A stretch of 64,000 nucleotides of DNA, taken from positions 23,025-87,024 of the forward strand of contig NZ_VNJJ01000018.1 of the NCBI RefSeq assembly GCF_007786475.1, in the 5' to 3' direction. Position 1 is the first letter of the stretch, and every line of letters starts with the position of its first letter. This stretch comes from Cohnella terricola. GTDB taxonomy: Bacteria > Bacillota > Bacilli > Paenibacillales > Paenibacillaceae. This document shows, in pieces, positions 26,427 to 36,521 of this stretch. The notes under the pieces are model-generated. The model was not told where the DNA came from and made no database searches. It saw nothing but the letters and a program-made list of their open reading frames with translations. The position numbers were made by a program, and so were the translations under genes.

Positions 26427-26461
26427 TGTATTATTATACATTCAATGTATTAATTATTCAA
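26427..26461 (-). promoter_or_regulatory. argC promoter with overlapping ARG box
   Basis: Minus strand TTGAAT (26456-26461), 17-base spacer, TATAAT (26433-26438). The -10 is embedded in TGTATAATAATACA (26427-26440), which fits the ARG-box core TGNATWWWWATNCA exactly. A second, imperfect box (TGAATAATTAATACA, one base too long) overlaps the -35. ArgR with arginine would block RNA polymerase here. Confidence 0.82.
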
Positions 26462-26511
26462 TGGTTTGATGCGCCCTAATTTTGAGGAAATCGTTAACAA
26501 TACGATAAAAA

Positions 26512-26563
26512 TAAAAACATCGCTAACCCTGAACGATCCTCTCGTTCAAGAACATTAGCGATG
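26512..26563 (-). terminator. terminator after the YitT gene
   Basis: Minus strand CATCGCTAA...TGAACG / CGTTCA...TTAGCGATG followed by TTTTTATTTTT. Strong two-part stem, 11 bases past the stop codon. Confidence 0.9.
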
Positions 26564-26573
26564 GGTAACATCT

Positions 26574-27500
26574 TTAGAGCAATCGCTCGTCATGGAAACC
26601 TTCTCCGAGCACTTCGGCCGCGTTCGTAATGATGACGAAAGCGTCGGGATCCGCGTCTCGCACGAGCAACTTCAGCCTGACCACTTCGTTCTGACCGACT
26701 ACGGCTAGCAGCACGGGGCGATCATCCCCCGTATATCCTCCAACCCCTTGCAGCCGGGTTAAGCCGCGATCCAACTCATGCAGGATGGCATCGGAGACGC
26801 GGTCGGGATGCTTAGAAATAATAAACGCGGCTTTGGAAGTTTGAAAGCCGGACTGAATAACATCGATCGTTTTACTGGTGGCGAATAAACCGATTAATGC
26901 ATAAAGCGCATTTTCGAGAGAAATGAATAAACCCGCGGATATAATGACGAGACCGTCCAACATCGCCACCGCAAGTCCAAGGCGTATTCCGATTACGCGG
27001 TGAATGATCTGCGCCATCGTATCGAGCCCGCCCGTCGACCCGCGGCCTCGGAACACTAGGCCCAACCCGAGGCCGACGCCCAGTCCCCCATAGAGCGCCG
27101 CGAGAAGCGGATTGTCCGTCGGAGGCGTCCAATGGGAGGTCAGAAGAACGAATAAAGGCAAGACGATCGTGCCGATCGCCGTTTTGATTCCGAACTGTTT
27201 CCCCAGCACGAGAACGCCTGCAATGAAAATCGGTATATTAAGAGCCCACTGCGTATAAGCGGGAGGGATATTCGCGAGCGTATCGATAATGACGGAGATC
27301 CCCGATACGCCGCCGGAAGCGATCCGGTTCGGCAACAGGAATAAGTTAAAGCTTGCCGCGATGAAAAAAGAGCCGACCAACATCGCGATATAACTGTATA
27401 TCGTTCGCGCGCGCTTTGAGTAACGAGGCATTTTCCTTTTGTTCGGCAGCGTAGGAACGGTAGGAACTCGATTTTCCTGCTCGTTTTCATTCATGGACAT
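26574..27500 (-). CDS. YitT-family membrane protein
   Basis: A 308-residue protein with a hydrophilic N terminus, five to six membrane helices (about 35-210, including FNLFLLPNRIASGGVSGISVI), and a C-terminal cytoplasmic DUF2179 domain (about 220-305). YitT/YebE-type proteins are widespread and multicopy in Firmicutes. Their substrate is unknown, although transport has been suggested. Start ATG follows AAAGAGGAACG. It is a single gene: its own terminator follows, and prfB upstream ends in a terminator. Confidence 0.85.
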   Translation of the reverse strand: MSMNENEQENRVPTVPTLPNKRKMPRYSKRARTIYSYIAMLVGSFFIAASFNLFLLPNRIASGGVSGISVIIDTLANIPPAYTQWALNIPIFIAGVLVLGKQFGIKTAIGTIVLPLFVLLTSHWTPPTDNPLLAALYGGLGVGLGLGLVFRGRGSTGGLDTMAQIIHRVIGIRLGLAVAMLDGLVIISAGLFISLENALYALIGLFATSKTIDVIQSGFQTSKAAFIISKHPDRVSDAILHELDRGLTRLQGVGGYTGDDRPVLLAVVGQNEVVRLKLLVRDADPDAFVIITNAAEVLGEGFHDERLL

Positions 27501-27601
27501 GAGCGTTCCTCTTTCCGATATTCGACTTATTGCTTCTTTCGATATGGATCGGCATTTTACCTTTAATTATGTACGGATGCGCACCGAATAACTTATGAAA
27601 C

Positions 27602-27638
27602 AAAAAACTTCTTGCGCGGTCAGGCGCAAGAAGTTTTC
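27602..27638 (-). terminator. terminator after prfB
   Basis: Minus strand AAAACTTCTTGCGC-CTGACC-GCGCAAGAAGTTTT followed by further T residues. It is a perfect 14-bp stem ending the secA-prfB unit. Confidence 0.92.
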
Positions 27639-27653
27639 CTTATCGCTAATCCC

Positions 27654-28773
27654 TTATTGGACTTCCTGTTTAATCTGGCTGCGCAGGTAGCCGTCGATGA
27701 AGGCATCCAGATCTCCGTCCATGACCGCGCCGACGTTCCCCGTCTCGACGGAAGTGCGGTGGTCTTTAACCATGCTGTACGGGTGGAAAACGTAGGAGCG
27801 AATTTGGCTGCCCCACGCGATATCCAAGTGCTCGCCCCGAACTTCGGCCAGTTCTTTCTGCTGCTCCTGGATCTTCAACTCATAGAGCTTGGATTGGAGC
27901 ATCTTCATCGCTTTCTCCCGGTTCTGGATCTGAGAACGCTGCGTCTGGCAAGCGACGACGATCCCCGTAGGCAAGTGCGTGATCCGGATGGCGGAGTCCG
28001 TCTTGTTGATATGCTGTCCGCCCGCTCCGCTGGAACGGTACGTGTCGATACGCAGATCGTCGGGACGGATGTCGATCTGAATCTCGTCGTTGATCTCGGG
28101 CACGACATCGCAGGAAACGAAGGACGTGTGGCGTCTGCCCGAAGCATCGAACGGTGAGATTCGCACAAGGCGATGCACGCCTTTCTCCGCTTTCAGGTAA
28201 CCGTAAGCATTATGCCCACGGATTTGGAGCGTCACGCTCTTGATTCCCGCTTCATCGCCCGGAAGATAGTCGAGCAGTTCGATCTTGAAACCACGCTTCT
28301 CCGCCCATCTCGTGTACATCCGGTACAGCATCTGCGCCCAATCTTGCGACTCGGTGCCGCCGGCGCCGGGATGAAGCTCGAGAATCGCGTCCAGCTTGTC
28401 GTACGGCTGGTTCAGCAGCAGCTGCAATTCGAAGCCGTCCACCTTGCCTGTCAGCTTCTCCACGCTCTCGCCCCATTCGGCCGCCATCTGTTCGTCGGCT
28501 TCCTCTTCCAGAATCTCAAGCATATCCACGAGGTCCTGGCATTCGCTCGCCAAGCCTTCATACTGCTCGACGACCGACTTGATCGCGTTCATCTCGCCGA
28601 TCAGGGATTGGGCTTTCTCGTTATCGTCCCAGAAATTCGGATCGCTCATCTTGACTTCGTAGTTCTCGATCTGTTCTTTCTTCAGATCTAAGTCAAAGAG
28701 ACCCCCTAAGTTGCTGAAGTCGCTTCGCGTTCGCGCGAAGGTCTTGCTTTAAGGAAACGTCTAGCTCGAACAT
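27654..28773 (-). CDS. prfB: peptide chain release factor 2, with programmed +1 frameshift
   Basis: RF2 recognises UGA and UAA. The reading frame is split: 26 codons from ATG 28773 ([10 protein letters not shown]) end in an in-frame TGA at 28693-28695, and the remaining 346 residues continue in the +1 frame from GAC, giving about 372 residues in total. The visible slip site is CTT-TGA-C preceded by AGGGGG. The stop-codon-recognition tripeptide SPF and the catalytic GGQ ([15 protein letters not shown]) are intact. The start has GAGGTG upstream. It lies 37 bases after secA, as in Bacillus. Annotating only the downstream frame (27654-28649) would miss the autoregulation. Confidence 0.97.
28692..28707 (-). 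promoter_or_regulatory. prfB programmed frameshift signal
   Basis: The minus-strand sequence AGGGGG-TCT-CTTTGAC combines an internal Shine-Dalgarno-like stimulator, three bases, a slippery CTT and a UGA stop followed by C. This is the canonical RF2 autoregulatory site. Confidence 0.95.
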
Positions 28774-28810
28774 GATGAATCACCTCATTGAAATCTTCGT
28801 GCCGCTGCTA

Positions 28811-31324
28811 TCAGTCTATGCGACCGTGGCACATTTTGTATTTCTTCCCGCTGCCACATGGGCATGGATCGTTACGTCCGACTGCATTGGCGCTGCGGGT
28901 TGCCGGTCTCTTCGGACCTTCGTCCGCTTTTGTATCGACGGCTTGGCCTTCTGCCACGGCTTCGCGCTTCGGCGCAGCCTGCACTTGGGCCTTCATGATA
29001 TACATCGTTACCTCTTCTTCGATCCGAGAGATCATGTCGAGGAACATATTATGGCCTTCGAATTGATACTCGCGAAGTGGATCGTTACCGCCGTATGCGC
29101 GAAGGTGAATCCCTTGACGCAGGTGGTCCATGGAATCAATGTGATCCATCCACTTGCTGTCTACTGCGCGCAGAACGACAACTTTCTCGAATTCGCGCAT
29201 GGTCTCTTCGCCGATCGACTCTTCGCGTTCGTCGTATAGCTTGTTGACCATCTCGACGAGCAACTCGATCATTTCTTCTTTTTCCTTGCCCCACAGATCT
29301 TCCTTCGTTAACCGATCCTCCGGCAAGAAGTGCGAATGAGCGTAGGTGACGAGGCTGTCCATATCCCAATCTTCCGGAACGTCGCTGTCGGAACAATGGC
29401 TCTCGACCGCTTTCGTAATGACGGAACGGATCATTCCGGAGATAATCTCCCGAATGTTCTCGGCGTTCAGAACCGCGCGGCGATCTCCGTAAATTTTCTC
29501 CCGCTGCAAGTTAATGACGTCATCGTATTGGAGGACGATGCGCCGGGTGTCGAAGTTGCTGCCCTCGACTCGCTTCTGCGCGGACTCGATCGCTCTCGAG
29601 ATGAGACGGCTCTCGATCGGAGATTCTTCGTCGAAACCGAGACGCTCCATCATGCCCATGATGTTGTCGGCGCCGAACCTTCTCATCAGTTCATCCTGCA
29701 TCGACAGGTAGAACTGCGAAGAACCCGGGTCGCCTTGACGGCCTGCGCGTCCGCGCAGCTGATTATCGATCCGGCGCGATTCGTGCCGTTCCGTCCCGAT
29801 AATGTGGAGACCGCCTATTTCGGCAACGCCGTCTCCGAGCAAAATATCCGTACCGCGACCGGCCATGTTCGTCGCAATCGTGACTGCGCCGTGCTGCCCC
29901 GCTTTGGAAATGATCTCTGCTTCCGCGGCATGGTGCTTAGCGTTGAGCACCTGGTGGGCTACGCCTTTCTTCTTCAACAGTTCCGAGATGCGCTCGGAGT
30001 TCTCAATCGAGACGGTACCCACGAGCACGGGTTGTCCCGTCGCGTGACGGCGAACGATCTCTTCGACAACGGATTTGTATTTGCCGTTCTCGGATTTGTA
30101 AACGACGTCCGGCATATCGTCACGGACCATCGGACGGTTCGTCGGCGCTTGCAAGACTTCCAGGCCGTAAATCCGCTTAAACTCTTCTTCTTCCGTCTTC
30201 GCCGTACCGGTCATGCCGGCCAGCTTGCGGTACATCCGGAAGTAGTTCTGGAACGTGATCGTCGCGAGCGTCATGCTCTCGTTCTGAACGGTGATCTCTT
30301 CCTTCGCCTCGATCGCTTGATGGAGGCCTTCGCTGTAACGGCGGCCGGCCATCAAACGCCCGGTGAATTCGTCGACGATCACGACTTCGTCGTCCTGAAC
30401 GACGTAATCGACGTCCCGTTTCATAATATAACGCGCGCGGAGCGCTTGATTAACGTGATGGTTCAGCGTGACGTGCTCGTGGGAGAACAAGTTGTCGATG
30501 TTAAACGCGCGTTCGACTTTCGACACGCCGGCTTCCGTAAGAGCGATGCTGCGCATCTTAATGTCGACCGTAAAGTCCTCGGTATCGGTCAGACGACTAA
30601 CCATCCGATCCGCTGCGTAATACATCTCGGTCGATTTCTGCGCTTGTCCTGAAATGATAAGCGGCGTACGCGCCTCGTCGACGAGGATCGAGTCGACTTC
30701 GTCGATGATCGCATAATGAAGCGGACGCTGAACCATCTGTTCCTTGTACAGAACCATGTTGTCGCGCAAGTAGTCGAACCCGAACTCGTTGTTCGTGCCG
30801 TATGTGATATCGCATGCGTAAGCTTCTTGTTTCTCCTCATGGGAAAGCCCATGGAGGTTGCAGCCGACCGTCATGCCCAAGAATGAATAGATTTGTCCCA
30901 TCAGCGCGCTATCGCGTTGCGCCAAATAATCGTTGACTGTTACTACATGGACGCCTTCGCCTTTTAACGCGTTCAAATAAACCGCTAGCGTACCTACAAG
31001 CGTCTTCCCTTCGCCGGTTCTCATCTCGGCGATCTTGCCTTGGTGAAGCACCATGCCTCCGATCAGTTGCACGTCGAAATGGCGCATGTTGAGCACGCGC
31101 TTAGCCGCTTCCCTGATGACGGCGAACGCTTCCGGAAGGATATCTTCCAAGGACTCGCCTTTGGCGATGCGCCCACGGAATTCATCCGTCTTCGCGCGAA
31201 GCTGATCGTCGCTTAGCGGGGTTACGGAAGACTCCAACCCGTTAATTTGATCGACGGTCTTAAGAAGCCGTTTCACCTCACGTTCATTGGCATCTCCGAA
31301 TATTTTTTTGACAAGTCCAAGCAT
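28811..31324 (-). CDS. secA: preprotein translocase motor SecA
   Basis: An 837-residue ATPase that drives secretory proteins through SecYEG at the membrane. Walker A MRTGEGKT is at 101-108, [15 protein letters not shown] marks the DEAD-type box, NMAGRGTDI is the later helicase motif, and the C-terminal zinc-binding motif [14 protein letters not shown] is intact. Length matches Firmicute SecA1. Start ATG lies about ten bases after GAGAGGGG. It is followed by prfB in the same transcription unit and preceded by hpf with a terminator between. Confidence 0.98.
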   Translation of the reverse strand: MLGLVKKIFGDANEREVKRLLKTVDQINGLESSVTPLSDDQLRAKTDEFRGRIAKGESLEDILPEAFAVIREAAKRVLNMRHFDVQLIGGMVLHQGKIAEMRTGEGKTLVGTLAVYLNALKGEGVHVVTVNDYLAQRDSALMGQIYSFLGMTVGCNLHGLSHEEKQEAYACDITYGTNNEFGFDYLRDNMVLYKEQMVQRPLHYAIIDEVDSILVDEARTPLIISGQAQKSTEMYYAADRMVSRLTDTEDFTVDIKMRSIALTEAGVSKVERAFNIDNLFSHEHVTLNHHVNQALRARYIMKRDVDYVVQDDEVVIVDEFTGRLMAGRRYSEGLHQAIEAKEEITVQNESMTLATITFQNYFRMYRKLAGMTGTAKTEEEEFKRIYGLEVLQAPTNRPMVRDDMPDVVYKSENGKYKSVVEEIVRRHATGQPVLVGTVSIENSERISELLKKKGVAHQVLNAKHHAAEAEIISKAGQHGAVTIATNMAGRGTDILLGDGVAEIGGLHIIGTERHESRRIDNQLRGRAGRQGDPGSSQFYLSMQDELMRRFGADNIMGMMERLGFDEESPIESRLISRAIESAQKRVEGSNFDTRRIVLQYDDVINLQREKIYGDRRAVLNAENIREIISGMIRSVITKAVESHCSDSDVPEDWDMDSLVTYAHSHFLPEDRLTKEDLWGKEKEEMIELLVEMVNKLYDEREESIGEETMREFEKVVVLRAVDSKWMDHIDSMDHLRQGIHLRAYGGNDPLREYQFEGHNMFLDMISRIEEEVTMYIMKAQVQAAPKREAVAEGQAVDTKADEGPKRPATRSANAVGRNDPCPCGSGKKYKMCHGRID

Positions 31325-31474
31325 ATCGAATATACCCCTCTCTCTCGCGGGTCTAACTATATCTTTACATTTTATCAGTTCGGAGAAGGCTGGGCAAGAA
31401 AGGGCGACTGGAAATGGGAGTTATTTAATACAAAAAACCGCCTCTTGGTCGGGATTTACGTCTCTAATGGCAAT

Positions 31475-31500
31475 AAAACCCCGGCGCGGACGCCGGGGTC
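31475..31500 (-). terminator. terminator after hpf
   Basis: Minus strand ACCCCGGCG-TCCG-CGCCGGGGTTTTATTG; strong GC stem with a T tract, 18 bases past the hpf stop. Confidence 0.9.
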
Positions 31501-31517
31501 GGATGAATGATTATGGA

Positions 31518-32072
31518 TTATTGGGCTTCGATCAGCCCGTATTTGCCGTCGTTGCGGCGGTATACCACGTTAACTTCCTTGGTATCGGTGTTGGCGAATA
31601 CGTAGAAGTTGTGTCCGACGAGGTTCATCTGCAGAATCGCTTCATCGACGTCCATCGGCTTGAGGTTGAAGCGTTTCGTTCTGACAAGCTCCATATCCTC
31701 TTCTTCATCCCTGGCCAACGTCGTTACGCCGTTTCCGAAGTCTTCCTTGAACAGCGCCCTTGCCGAACCCGCCTCGCGGAAATTGCGATTGATCTTCGTC
31801 TTATGTTTGCGGATTTGGCGCTCCAGTTTGTCCACTACGAAATCGATCGATGCGTACATGTCCTCCCGTTTCTCCTCCGCGCGCAACTGTGCTCCCGGCA
31901 GAGGAATCGTAACCTCGATAGTTTGCTGGCCTTTCGTGACGCTCAGGGTTACGTGAACATCGGATTGTGGAGGTGCTTCAAAATACTTGTCCAGACGACT
32001 CAGCTTCTTCTCGACGTACTCTCTTAAAGCATCCGTAACTTCCATACGCTGACCTCGAATGTTGTATTTCAT
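31518..32072 (-). CDS. hpf: ribosome hibernation-promoting factor, long form
   Basis: A 184-residue protein: an N-terminal RaiA/S30AE domain (about 1-100, MKYNIRGQRMEVTDALREYVEKK) and the C-terminal dimerisation domain of the long form (about 125-184, LVRTKRFNLKPMDVDEAI). Long HPF is sufficient to dimerise 70S ribosomes into inactive 100S particles in stationary phase. Start ATG follows GGAGGAG. The position next to secA is that of B. subtilis yvyD. A SigA-like promoter precedes it; sigma-B or sigma-H control, known for B. subtilis yvyD, is not evident from the sequence. Confidence 0.95.
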   Translation of the reverse strand: MKYNIRGQRMEVTDALREYVEKKLSRLDKYFEAPPQSDVHVTLSVTKGQQTIEVTIPLPGAQLRAEEKREDMYASIDFVVDKLERQIRKHKTKINRNFREAGSARALFKEDFGNGVTTLARDEEEDMELVRTKRFNLKPMDVDEAILQMNLVGHNFYVFANTDTKEVNVVYRRNDGKYGLIEAQ

Positions 32073-32099
32073 GGGGCAACTCCTCCTTTGCTTGATTTC

Positions 32100-32129
32100 A
32101 TTTTACCACATTCGGGATGGGCGTTTCAA
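32100..32129 (-). promoter_or_regulatory. probable SigA promoter of hpf
   Basis: Minus strand TTGAAA (32124-32129), 18-base spacer, TAAAAT (32100-32105), about 28 bases before the hpf start codon. Confidence 0.55.
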
Positions 32130-32200
32130 AACATTCCGTTAATAATTTTGAATTTTTTGAAAACTTTAATGTGGAATCCTAAGAGGCTTACTACAATAGA

Positions 32201-32226
32201 AAAAACCCTGGATTTCTCCAGGGTTC
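32201..32226 (-). terminator. terminator after the cold-shock gene
   Basis: Minus strand AACCCTGGA-GAAA-TCCAGGGTT followed by a T run. Confidence 0.9.
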
Positions 32227-32293
32227 GTAACAGATGAACTTGGCATGTACTTCAAAACATGTATGTTTGTTCGACGCAAACGCGCCGGGATGA

Positions 32294-32491
32294 TTACAGT
32301 TTGGTAACGTTAGCGGCTTGAGGGCCTCTTGCGCCTTGAACGATATCGAATTCTACCGATTGACCTTCCTCAAGAGCTTTGTAACCGTCCATTTGAATAG
32401 CGGAGAAGTGAACGAACACGTCGCCACCTTGCTCTGTTTCAATGAAACCGTAACCTTTTTCCGCGTTGAACCATTTTACTTTACCTTGCAT
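32294..32491 (-). CDS. csp: cold-shock protein, CspA/CspB family
   Basis: A 65-residue single cold-shock domain with RNP1 (KGYGFIE) and RNP2 (DVFVHFS), acting as an RNA/ssDNA chaperone. Almost identical in layout to Bacillus CspB, including the C-terminal GPQAANVTK. It is monocistronic, with a strong promoter about 65 bases upstream of the start and a terminator downstream. The leader is short compared with cold-regulated E. coli cspA, so thermoregulation by a long 5' UTR is not evident. Confidence 0.95.
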   Translation of the reverse strand: MQGKVKWFNAEKGYGFIETEQGGDVFVHFSAIQMDGYKALEEGQSVEFDIVQGARGPQAANVTKL

Positions 32492-32558
32492 GTGTTAAAC
32501 ATTCCCTTCATATTCAAATGACGTTAGACTTAGGAATCCTTACCTAGCCCACAAACCG

Positions 32559-32588
32559 AATATACCATCAGGTAAAGATTGGTGTCAA
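32559..32588 (-). promoter_or_regulatory. SigA promoter of the cold-shock gene
   Basis: Minus strand TTGACA (32583-32588), 18-base spacer, TATATT (32559-32564). Confidence 0.8.
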
Positions 32589-32669
32589 TGATTTTTTGTA
32601 AGCGGATACACTCCTTAGGTGACAGCCTTTTCGGGAGTCGATTGGATTTCGCGATAAATGCCGATTGTA

Positions 32670-34469
32670 TTACCTCGTTTGGAGGCTTTCGTCTTTCATC
32701 GCTTGTATCATATTTACAATTTCTTCGTCTTTATTTTCTATCTGTTCCAAGAAAGATATCGCCATTTCGAGCTCACCGAAATCGGATAAGACGCTGCCTA
32801 AATTATAGAGCGTATCCTCGTTCCGAGGATTCAGGGAATACGATTTCTCCAACAGCGGAAGCACATGATCGTATAGTTTTTGTTGGTAGCTGCCTACGGC
32901 AATCGCATTTAACGTGCGATCACTGATTGTTCTCTGATCGGCGAATCGGATGATTTGTTCGTCGCCGATCGTCCCGTTCGCTAATAACGACAGAAGTTCC
33001 AATACGCTGTTGTCGACGTCTTGGTTATTTTCGATATGATTTAACAGTTCCAGTATCCGGGACAAGTGTTCATCGTTGGCAACATCGCTCTTAAGAGTAT
33101 CTTCAATCGGCTTCTGGGCAGACACGATATATTGATACGCCATGAATTGCGCCTTGTCCGTCCCGTTGCTTATTCTAGCAAGGTTGTCAATAAACTCTTC
33201 ATCCTCCGGGGCAATCGGTACTTGCGTCATCGAATATTGAACATTTTTGTACCCGGCCTTATCGAAGAGAAGAACAATCTCTTTCCAGGTAAAAAATCTG
33301 ACGTGAGTCCGATCCAGCAATCCCGCATCCGTATAGGTCCAATTGCCGTTTATCACATCTCTTAACAGGCTATAGTGCATCACGTTCGGAATACTCGCCA
33401 ATAGTCTCCCGTCAGGTTTTAAGTATTTCATCATATTGCCGACAACAAACCAGGGATCATATAGATGTTCGAGCACGTCCGCGAAAATAATGTAATCAAA
33501 ATGTTCCAAGGGGTATGCCAGGTTTTCTTGTTCTATATTCTCTGCTCTCACATCGGCGATTAAGGAAGCGATATTCGCCGAGTGCTTATTGAGTTCGATA
33601 CCGAACAATTCGGCGCCGGGATATCGATTTTTGATTTCCAGCAGCGTAGCGCCGCACGCACAGCCAATCTCCAGTATCCTTATATTCTTGTGACTGGGAG
33701 CGTCGATCATATTCAGAATTTCAAGGCGGATATTTCTGGAGTATTTCGGATTAAACCCCCACTTCTCCTCGAACTTACGGGCGTTCGTTTGCAACAAAGC
33801 CCTAAAATGGTCGGCATCGTCACGGAATGACGTACTCCCGAAGTGGTGGATAAAGGTGTCCTTGCAAAGCATCAGCTTATACCCGGCCGACCGAATGCGG
33901 TGGGAATAATCATCGTCCTCGTAATTCCCGGGCGTAAATCTTTCATCTAATAGCCCGATCTCTTTCACAACACTATTCTTAATGAGCATGCAATAGCCCA
34001 CTAGCTTAATTCGCTCTTCCCACTTCTCGGTTTTTCTCTCGTTGTACTCTGCCCCGAAAGCCTGCATCTCTTCTAGAGTCGAATAGCTAACTGGAATGCT
34101 TTGAGAGTAAGAGCAATTGTTCGTGACCGAGCCTACGGCACCGATCTTGTCGTCGCTATATAGGCAATCCGTCAAGTTATTCAACCAATTTTTCGTTACG
34201 ATCGTATCGTTGTTTAACAGCAATATGTTGTCGCCCGTCGCGATTTCGATCCCTTGATTGCAGCCTTTCGGGAATCCGAGGTTGGTATCGTTGTAGATTG
34301 CGCGAATGTCAGGTTGTTTGTGCAACCATTCGACCGTTCCATCCGTTGATTGGTTATCTATGACAATGATTTCATAGCTATCCACTGCTGTATATTTACG
34401 AATACTGTCTATACAGTGCCGGGTGTAGTCCAATTTATTGTAAGTTAATATAATAATGCTTGTTTTCAT
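32670..34469 (-). CDS. bifunctional GT2 glycosyltransferase-methyltransferase with TPR tail
   Basis: A 599-residue fusion. The first 230 residues are a GT-A type family-2 glycosyltransferase (TSIIILTYNKLDYTRHCI; metal-site variant LLLNNDT). About 245-430 is a class-I SAM methyltransferase (ILEIGCACGATLLEIKNRYPG). The C-terminal region contains TPR-like helices (LEKSYSLNPRNEDTLYNLGS). The start is taken at the ATG of MKTSIIIL, with AGGGGTG upstream. Substrate is not known. Its location 5 kb from the flagellar cluster, opposite a second TPR-glycosyltransferase, suggests flagellin or surface-glycan modification. It is divergent from the neighbouring plus-strand glycosyltransferase. Confidence 0.78.
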   Translation of the reverse strand: MKTSIIILTYNKLDYTRHCIDSIRKYTAVDSYEIIVIDNQSTDGTVEWLHKQPDIRAIYNDTNLGFPKGCNQGIEIATGDNILLLNNDTIVTKNWLNNLTDCLYSDDKIGAVGSVTNNCSYSQSIPVSYSTLEEMQAFGAEYNERKTEKWEERIKLVGYCMLIKNSVVKEIGLLDERFTPGNYEDDDYSHRIRSAGYKLMLCKDTFIHHFGSTSFRDDADHFRALLQTNARKFEEKWGFNPKYSRNIRLEILNMIDAPSHKNIRILEIGCACGATLLEIKNRYPGAELFGIELNKHSANIASLIADVRAENIEQENLAYPLEHFDYIIFADVLEHLYDPWFVVGNMMKYLKPDGRLLASIPNVMHYSLLRDVINGNWTYTDAGLLDRTHVRFFTWKEIVLLFDKAGYKNVQYSMTQVPIAPEDEEFIDNLARISNGTDKAQFMAYQYIVSAQKPIEDTLKSDVANDEHLSRILELLNHIENNQDVDNSVLELLSLLANGTIGDEQIIRFADQRTISDRTLNAIAVGSYQQKLYDHVLPLLEKSYSLNPRNEDTLYNLGSVLSDFGELEMAISFLEQIENKDEEIVNMIQAMKDESLQTR

Positions 34470-34565
34470 TTGGCTTTCACCCCTCATTATTTAAGTTCTA
34501 TATCGGTATTTCCTCTTCAATCCGATATATTAATATTATAGTTAATAGAATGACTTGGAGGATTT

Positions 34566-36470
34566 ATGAATCTAATTTCTCTTTGCATGATTGTCAGAGA
34601 CGAAGAAAAGCTTCTGTCGCGCTGTCTAGAAAGCGTGCAATCGTTAGTAGACGAAATCATTATTGTTGATACGGGATCCGTAGACCGCACCAAAGAGATC
34701 GCGCTGCGATATACGGATCGCGTCTACGATTTCGAATGGACGAACGATTTTTCCGCCGCCCGCAACGAATCTATACGTTATGCGACTGGTAAGTGGATTT
34801 TGGTTCTTGATGCGGATGAGTATGTTCAAAAGCTGGATGAACACAAGTTGCGCCATTTTCTTACAGATTATCATCTTTCGGGTCCAACGGGTTTTATCCT
34901 TAATATCATGAATTTTACAGGCAGCGGTTTTGATGAAACACAGATGATCAAGTCCACGGGCGTCCGGCTTTTCAGCAATTCTTTCGGCATTTCATACGCT
35001 CAGCCAATTCACGAACAATTGATTTCCAATCAAGATGAACTTCGGCTCGTCTCTCTTTCCTTATCCGTCTTCCATTCGGGATATACGAATGACATCGTCA
35101 AAGAAAAAAATAAATCGCAACGGAATCGGAGTATACTCGATCACTTATCGATCGACGAAAATCCCTATCATCAGTTTGTACTTGGAAATGAACAAGCAGC
35201 AGCCGGCGAATTAGCCGCAGCCCTGAATAACTATCGATCAGCTTACGAGAACTGTTCGCCCGACGACACATGGTACGATCACCTTCTGGATCGATTAATT
35301 GCGTTGGAGCTCCAAACTGGCCAGTATCATCTTGCCTATTCTTATATTCTTACCGGGCTACGCTTAAAGCCCGATCAAACGGATTATCATTGTTATTACG
35401 GTAAACTTCTAGATGCACTTGGATTCTGGAATGCAGCCATTGAACAATTCAAGACATGCATAGAGCTCGCGGATATTGCCGAACGTAAGGGACTGCCTTA
35501 TTCGATCGTTCACCCGTCATTCGGCAGAATCGTTCCCCACCAAATGCTAGGGAATATTTATCGCAAAAAAGGCGATATGCAGAGTGCTATTCAACATTGG
35601 GCCATGGCATTAAAAATGCAACCCAAAAATTATGAAATTCTTCAATCGCTAATTGATCTTCTGCTTATTTATGATTCCGGAAAACAGACGGAAAAAGTGC
35701 TGGAAATGCTCTATCCTTCTTCGACACCTTTGAATTCCGTGTTATTATTCAAAATGTTGCTTAAAACCGGTGATGCCAAATCCGCTCATCGATATCGATT
35801 ATTAGCAGAAAGTGAAGGCATCGAGCTAACTTTTGCCGATCATGTCCTCATTCGTTTGATTGATCGCTTGGATTTAAACGCTATCGAAGCCAAGGAAGAG
35901 CCGCTTCCGCCGCCTCTTGCCGTTATGTCTTCAATTGTTTCAAATGAAATGAGATTCGTAGAACGGTTATCGATGGAGAGCAGGCTTTTAGCCCAAACAG
36001 CAATTCAAGCTCTTCGAGAGCAGCCCGTTGATCTATCTGTAATTAAAGATAGTTATCCGACGTTAGATAGCGTATTAATCTTATTATGGAGGTTTGGTTA
36101 TCAAGATCTTTATTTCCAATTGGTCAATCAAATCGCGGATTACGATGTTCTTAATCGGCTAGCAAGCGAATTCTACCGCTCCGGACTTGTAGAGGAAGCT
36201 ATAGAACTGTACATTCTGTTGCTTGAACAAGGGGCTCTCTGTGCCGAAGGTTTAAAAACGATCGGTGTATGGCATATCAATTCTCTAGAGTGTTCGGAAA
36301 GTCTTAAGTTCTTCGAGGCTTCTCTTGACGATCATTCCAATATAGATACGCTTGGACTGGTACTGGAGAACTTGAATATCAATGAAGTAAGTGACTTCTT
36401 GAATGCTTACTACGAACGATATCCCTTATTGCGAGATATTGATTTCACTAGTATTCCGAACGATCAGTGA
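34566..36470 (+). CDS. GT2 glycosyltransferase with long TPR-like C-terminal region
   Basis: A 634-residue protein. The N-terminal 220 residues are a family-2 glycosyltransferase of the SunS/TPR type (SLCMIVRDEEKLLSRCLESV, IIIVDTGSVDRTKEIA, metal-binding VLDADEYV). The rest is helical repeats with TPR character (about 220-600). Proteins of this architecture act on peptides or proteins, for example flagellin or bacteriocin glycosylation. Start ATG follows TTGGAGG. It is the only plus-strand gene in the 17-55 kb region, and it ends in a bidirectional terminator shared with the vWA/TIG gene. The target is inferred only from proximity to flagellar genes. Confidence 0.78.
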   Translation: MNLISLCMIVRDEEKLLSRCLESVQSLVDEIIIVDTGSVDRTKEIALRYTDRVYDFEWTNDFSAARNESIRYATGKWILVLDADEYVQKLDEHKLRHFLTDYHLSGPTGFILNIMNFTGSGFDETQMIKSTGVRLFSNSFGISYAQPIHEQLISNQDELRLVSLSLSVFHSGYTNDIVKEKNKSQRNRSILDHLSIDENPYHQFVLGNEQAAAGELAAALNNYRSAYENCSPDDTWYDHLLDRLIALELQTGQYHLAYSYILTGLRLKPDQTDYHCYYGKLLDALGFWNAAIEQFKTCIELADIAERKGLPYSIVHPSFGRIVPHQMLGNIYRKKGDMQSAIQHWAMALKMQPKNYEILQSLIDLLLIYDSGKQTEKVLEMLYPSSTPLNSVLLFKMLLKTGDAKSAHRYRLLAESEGIELTFADHVLIRLIDRLDLNAIEAKEEPLPPPLAVMSSIVSNEMRFVERLSMESRLLAQTAIQALREQPVDLSVIKDSYPTLDSVLILLWRFGYQDLYFQLVNQIADYDVLNRLASEFYRSGLVEEAIELYILLLEQGALCAEGLKTIGVWHINSLECSESLKFFEASLDDHSNIDTLGLVLENLNINEVSDFLNAYYERYPLLRDIDFTSIPNDQ

Positions 36471-36514
36471 ACAAGAAAAAGGATGGACCACATGGCCCAT
36501 CCTTTTTCTTGTTC
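36469..36514. terminator. bidirectional terminator
   Basis: GAACAAGAAAAAGGATGG / CCATCCTTTTTCTTGTTC: a perfect 18-bp stem with A/T-rich flanks serving the converging glycosyltransferase and vWA/TIG genes. Confidence 0.92.
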
Positions 36515-36521
36515 CAAGCTC

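Noticed and set aside
26512..26563. Solo copy of the CGATG hairpin family at the YitT terminator
   Set aside because: It shares AAAAACATCGCTAA with the repeat, but the pairing partner is the distal TTAGCGATG and it works as an ordinary terminator; the resemblance may be chance.
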